This document shows positions 12,371-19,407 of a stretch of DNA of 19,407 nucleotides, one piece after another. The stretch is from DAITMV01 sp046318595 (GTDB taxonomy: Bacteria > Pseudomonadota > Gammaproteobacteria > Burkholderiales > Burkholderiaceae_B): NCBI GenBank assembly GCA_046318595.1, contig JBKCTV010000042.1, positions 1 through 19,407 of the forward strand, read 5' to 3'. The notes beneath the pieces were generated by a model, which was not told the DNA's origin, ran no database searches, and saw only the letters and a program-made list of their open reading frames with translations. A program made the position numbers and the translations under genes. How positions within the stretch are numbered: the first letter of the stretch is position 1; every line of letters begins with the position of its first letter.

Positions 12371-12805
12371 ATGATTGATTGGACTCATTTCACGCCGTGG
12401 GCCTCATTGAGCGGCGGCATCGTGCTGGGGCTTGCATCGGCTATATTCATCCTGTTCAACGGCCGCATTCTGGGCATCAGCGGCATTCTGGGTGGGCTGC
12501 TCTCGCCCCGCACAGGGCATATTGGCTGGCGGATTTCTTTTCTGCTGGGCCTGGCCGCAGCACCAGCCGTGTTTGCCTGGGTGGCGCCAACAGGCGTCAT
12601 GCCTGCACCGCGGATTGATGCGGGTTACGCGCTCATCGTCGCAGCCGGGCTTCTGGTTGGGCTGGGCACGCGCTATGGCTCAGGCTGCACCAGCGGCCAC
12701 GGCATCTGCGGCCTCTCCCGTCTGTCGCCACGCTCACTGGTAGCAACCCTCACATTCATGAGTGCTGGGTTTGCCATGGTGTTCGTAGTTCGCCATCTGT
12801 TTTGA
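12371..12805 (+). CDS. pmpA: YeeE/YedE-family sulfur transporter half, first subunit, 144 aa
   Basis: Inner-membrane protein with about four hydrophobic segments (SGGIVLGLASAIFILF, ISFLLGLAAAPAVFAW, YALIVAAGLLVGLG, VATLTFMSAGFAMVFVV). The family motif RYGSGCTSGHGICGLSRLSP near residue 98 contains the conserved Cys pair thought to handle sulfur substrates in YeeE/YedE (DUF395) proteins. It is half the length of full YeeE, as in two-gene versions found with BigR and Blh. ATG 12371 is preferred over the GTG directly before it. The stop lies 11 bases before the second half. Likely role: moving a reduced sulfur species across the membrane. Confidence 0.85.
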   Translation: MIDWTHFTPWASLSGGIVLGLASAIFILFNGRILGISGILGGLLSPRTGHIGWRISFLLGLAAAPAVFAWVAPTGVMPAPRIDAGYALIVAAGLLVGLGTRYGSGCTSGHGICGLSRLSPRSLVATLTFMSAGFAMVFVVRHLF

Positions 12806-12816
12806 GGGTCTGCATC

Positions 12817-13263
12817 ATGCAAAGATTCAGTGAGTTTATCGCCGGCCTGCTCTTTGGCGTCGGCTTATTGCTGTCGGGGATGACCGATCCGGGCAAGGTG
12901 CTCGGCTTTTTGGACCCGTTCGGGGCCTGGGACCCGTCGCTCGCCCTGGTGATGGGCGGCGCCATCATGGTGGGCGCTTTCGCCTTTGCGGTGGCCAAGA
13001 AGCGGACGACCAACCTCCTGGGTGGCGCCCTGCACTTACCAACGGCCAACCAGATCGATCGCCGGCTGGTTATCGGCGCCCTGCTGTTCGGCGCAGGTTG
13101 GGGTTTGGCCGGCTTTTGTCCCGGGCCGGGCTTGGTATCAATGTTCTCAGGTCAGCCCAAGGCCACGGTGTTCGTGGTGTCCATGATGGCCGGCATGCTG
13201 ATATTCGAGGCCGCTGAGCGCTTCATCCACCAGCCCCGCGCGCGCCAGGCGGCTGCCCGTTAA
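12817..13263 (+). CDS. pmpB: YeeE/YedE-family sulfur transporter half, second subunit, 148 aa
   Basis: Partner of the preceding gene. Hydrophobic segments (FIAGLLFGVGLLLSGM, LVMGGAIMVGAFAFAVA, LVIGALLFGAGWGLAGF, VFVVSMMAGMLIFEAA) and the motif GWGLAGFCPGPGLVSM with a conserved Cys near residue 107 identify the second half of the YeeE/YedE unit. ATG 12817 has GAGGG 7 bases upstream. An in-frame TTG at 12802 would overlap the upstream gene and is less likely. The Arg/Ala-rich C-terminus is probably cytoplasmic. It is the last gene of the operon; 27 bases without a clear terminator separate it from the convergent SOUL gene. Confidence 0.85.
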   Translation: MQRFSEFIAGLLFGVGLLLSGMTDPGKVLGFLDPFGAWDPSLALVMGGAIMVGAFAFAVAKKRTTNLLGGALHLPTANQIDRRLVIGALLFGAGWGLAGFCPGPGLVSMFSGQPKATVFVVSMMAGMLIFEAAERFIHQPRARQAAAR

Positions 13264-13290
13264 TTTCCCATACAAAAGTTGGTTTCACGC

Positions 13291-13962
13291 TCAAAAAGCA
13301 GGCTTGATCTGCACCATGATCTCATTTCGGCGAAACATAGGCGGCGTCCAAGGCGGGTTGTATCGAGCAAACTGGGGGGATTGAAGCGCCTCCATTTTTT
13401 TGCTTTTCAACCAAGCCATCAGTTCATCGGTACGCGTTTGGACATTCGATAAAAAGTTAAACCCGGAATACGTCAAGACGCCGTATGTGGCTCCCGGCAC
13501 TTCGCGAATGGCCACCTTGCTATTGTTTGGTTTTGGCAAAGAAGCCAGGGTATAGCTACTTGGCATGACGAAGTAAATACGCCAGCGATTGGCTGTGCTC
13601 ATTTTTTCCGAGGAACCCTGAACAGGTTCGATGGTCACGGGAGCGGTCATCTCAATTTTTTGAGAAACAGGTGCCACGGTGACAGGTGTTGTCATGGCTA
13701 TTTTTTCCGAGCCCCCCGCGGGGGCATTGGGCGCTGTGTTGTTGCCAAAAATGAAATCGGCAATCAACCGAAAACCGTTATTCGAGGCCTCATCCATATC
13801 GCCATCGACAAACGTTTCTGCAATCAACACGGATGGGTAACGGCGAATTTGAAATGCGCCCTCCTCCGAAACAAGTTCGTATTTAGGTTCTTCAATCGCC
13901 ATGGCGAAGCCTCCTGAAAAAACAAGCGTGGAAAGGACAAGGGCTTTGAATAAGTGCTTCAC
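13291..13962 (-). CDS. SOUL-family heme-binding-like protein, exported, 223 aa
   Basis: GTG start 13962 has a good AAGGA about 8 bases upstream. From it the protein begins with a signal peptide, (M)KHLFKALVLSTLVFSGGFA with cleavage after AMA, then IEEPKYELVSEEGAFQIRRY, the usual N-terminus of the SOUL domain. Further family marks are KIAMTTPVTV and KIEMTAPVTIEP, and C-terminal FARYNPPWTPPMFRRNEIMV. The signal peptide places it in the periplasm. SOUL proteins have been linked to heme binding, but the bacterial role is not established. It is convergent with the sulfur operon and divergent from capW, and appears to be a single-gene unit. Confidence 0.87.
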   Translation of the reverse strand: MKHLFKALVLSTLVFSGGFAMAIEEPKYELVSEEGAFQIRRYPSVLIAETFVDGDMDEASNNGFRLIADFIFGNNTAPNAPAGGSEKIAMTTPVTVAPVSQKIEMTAPVTIEPVQGSSEKMSTANRWRIYFVMPSSYTLASLPKPNNSKVAIREVPGATYGVLTYSGFNFLSNVQTRTDELMAWLKSKKMEALQSPQFARYNPPWTPPMFRRNEIMVQIKPAF

Positions 13963-14043
13963 ATGGGTTCCTTTATTTTTCGTGACATACAAAACGATTC
14001 GCTAAGTTTAACCATAAACACAATATAAATCTCATCAATTTAG

Positions 14044-14051
14044 TGATATCA
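14044..14051. promoter_or_regulatory. Short palindrome upstream of the WYL regulator gene
   Basis: TGATATCA lies 24 bases before ATG 14075, in an AT-rich divergent promoter region (13963-14074). CapW/BrxR regulators bind inverted repeats just upstream of their own gene, so this is a candidate operator. It is too short to be convincing alone. Confidence 0.3.
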
Positions 14052-14074
14052 TAGCGTTAAAAAAAGCGTTTAAT

Positions 14075-14998
14075 ATGCCGAAAACTCACTCGAACCCCGA
14101 GCAGAAAACCGTTGAATGGCTGGGTCATGCGCAGCGCGAGCGTTTGGCCTATATCGACTTTCGCCTTTACTTCATGGGTGAAATCGGTCGGCCGGATTTG
14201 AGCAGTCGCTTTGGCATGGCGCCTACCGCTGCAACGCGCGACCTGGGTTTGTACAGACAAATAGCACCACAGAATATCGATTTCGACGGTAGCCACAAAA
14301 TCTACCGTATCAGCAAAGCCTTCTCCCCTGTTTTCGAGCACTCGCCGCAGCGAGTCTTGTCTGCCATCGCCCTTGGGTTTGGCGATGGCCTGGGCGTCGA
14401 CTCTCAGCCCATGCTGCCCTGCGAATCACCTGCTGTCTTGAGCAGCCCACGGATGGCGGTATTGGCCCCCATCTGCCGCGCCATCCACGCCAAACGCGCG
14501 CTCGCTATCCGCTACCACTCGATGAGCAGCGGCGAGTCCGAGCGGGTCATCGTGCCCTTTGCCTTGGTTGACACTGGTCTGCGCTGGCACGTCCGGGCTT
14601 TTGATCGAAAGCGCGGCGAGTTCCGCGACTTCGTCGTTACCCGTATCGAAGCGCCAAGCTTGGTTAATGCCCCCCCCAAAGCCGACGAGCGCCCCGACAA
14701 AGACATTCAGTGGACAAGGATCGTGGAGTTGGACCTCGTCCCGCACCCTCGCCTGAGCCGCCCCGAGATCATTCGGATGGACTACGGGATGACGAATGGC
14801 TCGATCCGGATGCGTGTGCGCGCCGCCGTCGCGGGCTATATGCTGCTGCGCTGGGGCGTGGACAGCTCGCCCGACCACCGTCTCAAGGAAGAACAATACC
14901 GCCTATGGCTCAGCGATCCGCTGGCCTTGTACGGCGTCGAAAACGCAAGACTCGCGCCGGGGTATCAAGCCCCCGCCGCGAAGACATCGCGCAAATAG
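14075..14998 (+). CDS. capW: WYL-domain transcriptional regulator, CapW/BrxR type, 307 aa
   Basis: Three parts are visible. An N-terminal winged helix-turn-helix (about 20-80) includes RLAYIDFRLYFMGEIGRPDL, a sequence typical of CapW/BrxR. A WYL domain (about 130-195) has WHV in place of WYL at 171-173 and the ligand-binding basic/aromatic set (RAFDRKRGEFRDFVVTRI). The C-terminal WCX dimerisation segment covers about 212-285 (LDLVPHPRLSRPE ... LLRWGVDSS). Such dimers repress phage-defence operons and release DNA on an infection-related signal. It is first in line, 11 bases before hsdM and on the same strand, so it probably controls the whole restriction operon. Confidence 0.85.
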   Translation: MPKTHSNPEQKTVEWLGHAQRERLAYIDFRLYFMGEIGRPDLSSRFGMAPTAATRDLGLYRQIAPQNIDFDGSHKIYRISKAFSPVFEHSPQRVLSAIALGFGDGLGVDSQPMLPCESPAVLSSPRMAVLAPICRAIHAKRALAIRYHSMSSGESERVIVPFALVDTGLRWHVRAFDRKRGEFRDFVVTRIEAPSLVNAPPKADERPDKDIQWTRIVELDLVPHPRLSRPEIIRMDYGMTNGSIRMRVRAAVAGYMLLRWGVDSSPDHRLKEEQYRLWLSDPLALYGVENARLAPGYQAPAAKTSRK

Positions 14999-15009
14999 GA
15001 CAAAACACG

Positions 15010-16577
<1,568 letters not shown>

Positions 16578-16581
<4 letters not shown>

Positions 16582-17009
16582 CACTGAATGTCGAACATCT
16601 TTTGCGCACGGCAAACACCTTGGAGCAGGCATTGCTGGCGATTAAAAGCCATGCCAACCGCGACAATGTGCGCTTTGATCTGTACCGCAACGCCGCCATC
16701 AAGAGCTTTGAGTTATCGCTGGAAACTGCAGGCAAGCTCTTGCGCAAAGCACTCAAAGCCTACGGTGGCGCACCCCGCGAAGTGGACAAATGGGTCTTCA
16801 ATGACGTGCTGCGCCATGCTGGCAAACACGGTTTGATGGATGCCGCCACTGTCGAACGCTGGCTGACGTACCGAGCCAATCGCAACAACACCGCGCACGA
16901 CTACGGCGCAGGCTTCGCCAACGACACACTCAAGCTGCTCCCCGCTTATTTGCAAGACGTGCGGGCCTTGGCACCTGAAATTCAAAAGGCTTTCGATGCC
17001 GCAGCTTGA
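16578..17009 (+). CDS. hepT: HepT-like HEPN-domain toxin (HI0074 family), 143 aa
   Basis: All-helical HEPN protein. The RNase-type motif RNNTAHDY (residues 102-109) gives R102-x4-H107, followed by the Asp-Tyr of this subgroup. HI0074-type proteins were first called nucleotidyltransferase substrate-binding proteins. With an adjacent MNT gene they form HepT-MntA toxin-antitoxin pairs, in which MntA adenylylates the toxin next to the active site. The start overlaps the hsdM stop and the end overlaps mntA by 14 bases. Such tight embedding means loss or failed expression of the operon could release the toxin. Confidence 0.88.
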
Positions 17010-17355
17010 TTTGTCGCGTTTGTTGTTACCCGCACGGCATTTGCACACGCTGCAAACCCTGCTGGCGCAACACGTGCCCTGCGCCGAGGTTTGGGCCTAT
17101 GGCAGCCGGGTGAATGGCGGTGCGCACGAGGGCAGCGACCTGGACGTGGTGCTGCGCAACCCGGCTGACTTGGCACAAGACGTTGAAGACTGGTTCGAAC
17201 TCAAAGAAGCACTGCAAGAAAGTACCCTGCCCATGTTGGTGGAAGTGCATCTGTGGTCGCGCCTGCCCAAAGCCTTTCACCCGAATATCGAAGCGGGGTA
17301 TGTGGTGTTGCAGCAGGGTGAGGCGGAACACAAGGAGGCGGGCGATGGGGGCTGA
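16996..17355 (+). CDS. mntA: MntA-like minimal nucleotidyltransferase antitoxin, 119 aa
   Basis: The signature GSRVNGGAHEGSDLD at residues 36-50 is an exact GSx10DxD motif (G36, S37, D48, D50) of the polymerase-beta-like minimal nucleotidyltransferases. The third acidic position may be E238-equivalent E78-E79 region (MLVEVHLW) in the following strand. It would transfer AMP to the HepT toxin and silence it. ATG 16996 lies inside hepT; the last 11 bases overlap the next gene. The tail after about 105 (GEAEHKEAGDGG) is polar and probably disordered. Active residues look intact, so the pair is probably functional. Confidence 0.88.
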   Translation: MPQLDLSRLLLPARHLHTLQTLLAQHVPCAEVWAYGSRVNGGAHEGSDLDVVLRNPADLAQDVEDWFELKEALQESTLPMLVEVHLWSRLPKAFHPNIEAGYVVLQQGEAEHKEAGDGG

Positions 17356-17683
17356 GCACAAGCTAGCCATCGCGCTGCGTGAAGAGGCATTGCAAGGGCT
17401 GATCCACACCTTGCGTGGGGTGCAGGTGATGTTGGATCGGGACTTGGCGGCCCTTTATCAGGTAGAAACGCGGGCGCTCAAACAGGCAGTGAAGCGCAAC
17501 ATCAAACGCTTTCCTGCTGATTTCATGTTTGTACTGGAAGATGCCGAGCTTGATCGGCTGGTATCACAGTCTGTGATACCTTCAAAAGGCGTGTTCGGCG
17601 GTGCTTCACCGTTTGCTTTTACCGAACACGGCGTGGCGGCAGCGATTGAGGCCAACTTAAAGGAGCTGGGCGATGCCGAATGA
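17345..17683 (+). CDS. Shortened ORF6N-domain protein, 112 aa
   Basis: The ORF6N domain is a phage-type DNA-binding module: LIHTLRGVQVMLDRDLAALY, VETRALKQAVKRNIKRFPAD and FMFVLEDAELDRLV, then SPFAFTEHGVA. In full-length relatives this last motif (FTEQGVAMLS) continues into a helix with IMRAFV. Here the frame instead turns into AAIEANLKELGDAE and ends, overlapping the next gene's start by 11 bases. The C-terminal part is therefore missing and has been replaced by the leader of the nuclease gene, which supplies its ribosome site (AAAGGAG). ATG 17345 overlaps mntA. Whether the short form still works is uncertain. Confidence 0.7.
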   Translation: MGAEHKLAIALREEALQGLIHTLRGVQVMLDRDLAALYQVETRALKQAVKRNIKRFPADFMFVLEDAELDRLVSQSVIPSKGVFGGASPFAFTEHGVAAAIEANLKELGDAE

Positions 17684-18719
17684 TCTGAACAAGCACAGCG
17701 CCAGCGATTACCACCAGTGGCTGCTCGACCTCAAAACCCGCTTTCGCCACGTGCAGCTCAAAGCCGCCGTGGCGGTCAACACCGAACTCTTGCGGTTTTA
17801 TTGGAAACTGGGGGCGGACATTCTGGCCCAGCAAGCCAGCCAGCGCTGGGGCAGTGGTTTTTTGGAAAAGCTGAGCCAAGACCTGATGCAGGAATTTCCC
17901 GACATGAAGGGGTTTTCTGTAAGAAACCTCAAATACATCCGGCAATGGCACAGTTTTTGGACTGCCAGCCCAATTGGGCAACAAGCTGTTGCCCAATTGA
18001 CCGCCATACCCTGGGGCCACAACCTCGCCATTCTGAGCAAGTGCTCAAGCCACGACCAAGCCCTGTACTACGTGCAACAAACTCAGGCGCACGGCTGGAG
18101 CCGCATGGTGCTCACCCACCAAATCGAAAGCGGCCTGTGGCAACGCGAAGGGCAAACCCTGACCAACTTCGCCCAAACCCTGCCCGCACCGCAGTCAGAA
18201 TTGGCGCGGCAAATGCTCAAAGACCCCTATGTGTTCGACTTTTTATCGCTCACACCCGAACACACCGAACGCGAGCTGGAAAAAGCCCTGATCGACCACA
18301 TCACCCATTTTTTGCTTGAACTCGGCGCAGGCTTTGCCTACATGGGCCGCCAAGTGGCCTTGCAAGTGGGCGAGCGCGAGTTTTTTCTGGATTTGTTCTT
18401 CTACCACGCCCGCCTGCACTGCTATGTGGCGGTGGAACTCAAAACCGTGGACTTTGAACCCGAGTTTGCAGGCAAGCTCAACTTTTACCTCAAAGCCGTG
18501 GATGAACAACTGCGCGGCGAGCACGACGCCCCCACCATCGGCCTGCTGCTGTGCAAAAGCAAAGACAAACTGGTAGCCGAATACGCCCTGAGTGACATGA
18601 GCAAACCGCTGGGGCTGGCCACCTACGAACTGTCACACACCCTGCCCGCTGAGTTGCAGGGGCAATTGCCGAGTATTGAGGCGCTGGAGGCGGAGTTGAA
18701 GGGGGTGGGGAATGGGTGA
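17673..18719 (+). CDS. yhcG: YhcG-type PD-(D/E)xK nuclease (DUF1016), 348 aa
   Basis: The N-terminal DUF1016 domain (about 10-165) shows its typical words: NTELLRFYWKLGADI, GFSVRNLKYIRQWH and IPWGHNLAIL. The C-terminal nuclease domain (about 180-340) has FLSLTPEHTERELEKALIDH, then D240 in FFLDLFFYH and E255-x-K257 in VAVELK, the PD-(D/E)xK catalytic set. All three residues are present. Proteins of this family often sit inside type I restriction operons; their exact role is not settled. The start has AAAGGAG 8 bases upstream, and the end overlaps hsdS by 8 bases. Codon use matches hsdM. Confidence 0.9.
   Translation: MPNDLNKHSASDYHQWLLDLKTRFRHVQLKAAVAVNTELLRFYWKLGADILAQQASQRWGSGFLEKLSQDLMQEFPDMKGFSVRNLKYIRQWHSFWTASPIGQQAVAQLTAIPWGHNLAILSKCSSHDQALYYVQQTQAHGWSRMVLTHQIESGLWQREGQTLTNFAQTLPAPQSELARQMLKDPYVFDFLSLTPEHTERELEKALIDHITHFLLELGAGFAYMGRQVALQVGEREFFLDLFFYHARLHCYVAVELKTVDFEPEFAGKLNFYLKAVDEQLRGEHDAPTIGLLLCKSKDKLVAEYALSDMSKPLGLATYELSHTLPAELQGQLPSIEALEAELKGVGNG
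17971..17999. repeat. Perfect 13-bp inverted repeat inside yhcG
   Basis: CAATTGGGCAACA (17971-17983) and TGTTGCCCAATTG (17987-17999) are exact inverted copies around AGC. In RNA this gives a strong hairpin with a 3-base loop. It encodes IGQQAVAQL within the DUF1016 domain and has no T-run after it. Confidence 0.7.
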
Positions 18720-19407
18720 GTGGAAGAAATACAGGATAAGCGACCTCGGTAAAGTAATTACAGGAAAAACACCTTCTACATCAGTGGTAGAAAATTTTGA
18801 TGGCGATTACCCCTTCATCACTATTCCAGATATGAATGGGCAACGTGAAATATCGTCATCAGTGCGAACGCTTTCTGAAATTGGTGCGCAATCATTGCGG
18901 ACATGTCTTCTTCCTACTGGAACGGTCATGGTTTCATGCATCGCAACGATCGGGAGATGCGGCATCACTACCAAGCCGAGCTTCACAAATCAGCAAATTA
19001 ACAGCTTAATTTGCAACAGTGATGTTGATTCAAAATACATTTACTACTGTTTTACACAGCTTAGACAAACACTTGAAGCCGTAGGCGGAGGTGGGTCTGT
19101 TTATACGAATATCTCAAAATCAAGGTTCGAGCAGATAGAGCTTATCGTTCCACCTCTCCCAGAACAACGCGCCATCGCCCACATCCTCGGCACGCTGGAC
19201 GACAAGATAGAACTCAACCGCCAACAAAACGAAACGCTGGAGGCCATGGCCCGCGCCTTGTTCAAAGCGTGGTTTGTCGATTTCGAGCCCGTGCGCGCCA
19301 AGATGGAAGGCCGCTGGCAACGCGGCCAATCCCTGCCCGGCCTTCACGCGCACCTCTACGGCCTGTTTCCTGATCGGCTTGTGGAATCGGAGTTGGGGGA
19401 GATTCCG
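18712..19407 (+). CDS. hsdS: Type I restriction-modification specificity subunit HsdS, N-terminal 232 codons (runs off window)
   Basis: ATG 18712 lies inside the yhcG stop, and the frame is open to the last base. Residues 1-145 are a first target-recognition domain (KKYRISDLGKVITGKTPSTS ... YPFITIPDMNG ... FTNQQINSLI ... GGGGSVYTNISKSRFEQIEL). From about 146 comes the conserved spacer (PLPEQRAIAHILGTLDDKIE, LNRQQNETLEAMARALFKAW, FVDFEPVRAK) that binds HsdM. LVESELGEIP at the edge opens the second recognition domain. The first domain is markedly more AT-rich than the spacer, as expected when recognition domains are swapped. The sequence read by HsdS cannot be predicted. hsdR presumably follows outside. 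Confidence 0.93.
   Translation, partial: MGEWKKYRISDLGKVITGKTPSTSVVENFDGDYPFITIPDMNGQREISSSVRTLSEIGAQSLRTCLLPTGTVMVSCIATIGRCGITTKPSFTNQQINSLICNSDVDSKYIYYCFTQLRQTLEAVGGGGSVYTNISKSRFEQIELIVPPLPEQRAIAHILGTLDDKIELNRQQNETLEAMARALFKAWFVDFEPVRAKMEGRWQRGQSLPGLHAHLYGLFPDRLVESELGEIP

Noticed and set aside
14710..15009. Open frame extending about 100 codons upstream of hsdM
   Set aside because: It runs through capW in another frame; HsdM similarity and a proper ribosome site begin at 15010.
17114..17344. Frame joining mntA DNA to the ORF6N gene as one larger protein
   Set aside because: The upstream part is a Cys/Trp-rich shadow of mntA; ORF6N similarity starts after ATG 17345.

Overview
The window reads as accessory DNA from a proteobacterium, most likely gamma- or betaproteobacterial. 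The grounds are an integron cassette array, IS21 and IS66 remnants, a BigR-type sulfide-stress operon, a HrpL-type promoter in front of a candidate type III effector gene, and several toxin-antitoxin modules. Base composition changes sharply between blocks: the cassettes are AT-rich and the sulfur and restriction-modification blocks are GC-rich. This points to assembly by repeated transfer. I cannot name the genus. No rRNA, tRNA or CRISPR array is visible.

Layout. (1) 1-139: right end of an IS21-family element (istB tail and terminal repeats), which cuts into the first gene cassette. (2) 140-1990: integron cassettes on the + strand. There is a beheaded ORF plus attC1, a 261-aa unknown plus attC2, and a 115-aa unknown plus a half attC3. 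The recombination half-sites of the two complete cassettes match perfectly. No integrase is in the window. (3) 1995-4257: a complete Fic enzyme, then on the - strand vapB-vapC followed by only 25 codons of an hsdR. (4) 4500-7934 (-): an ankyrin-repeat protein with a HrpL-like promoter, followed by a leucine-rich-repeat protein; both look like type III effectors. (5) 7978-9468: an internally deleted IS66 element and a higBA-like toxin-antitoxin pair. (6) 9469-11040 (-): a Fic protein whose catalytic His is replaced by Gln, with helically phased direct repeats upstream. (7) 11041-13263: persulfide dioxygenase-like gene divergent from a BigR-type repressor and two YeeE/YedE half-transporters, around a 13-bp-arm palindrome. 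(8) 13291-13962 (-): exported SOUL-family protein. (9) 14075-19407: WYL regulator (CapW/BrxR type), hsdM, hepT-mntA, a shortened ORF6N gene, a YhcG-type PD-(D/E)xK nuclease gene, and hsdS running off the end.

How they work together. Block 9 looks like one transcription unit, because most of its genes overlap or lie within about 15 bases of each other. It would couple a type I restriction-modification system to an embedded HEPN/MNT toxin-antitoxin pair and an extra nuclease, under a WYL-type defence repressor. Block 7 is a persulfide/sulfide sensing and detoxification operon. Block 4 is probably host-interaction cargo. The rest is mobile or addictive DNA: cassettes, IS relics, and three toxin-antitoxin pairs in all (VapBC, HigBA, HepT-MntA).
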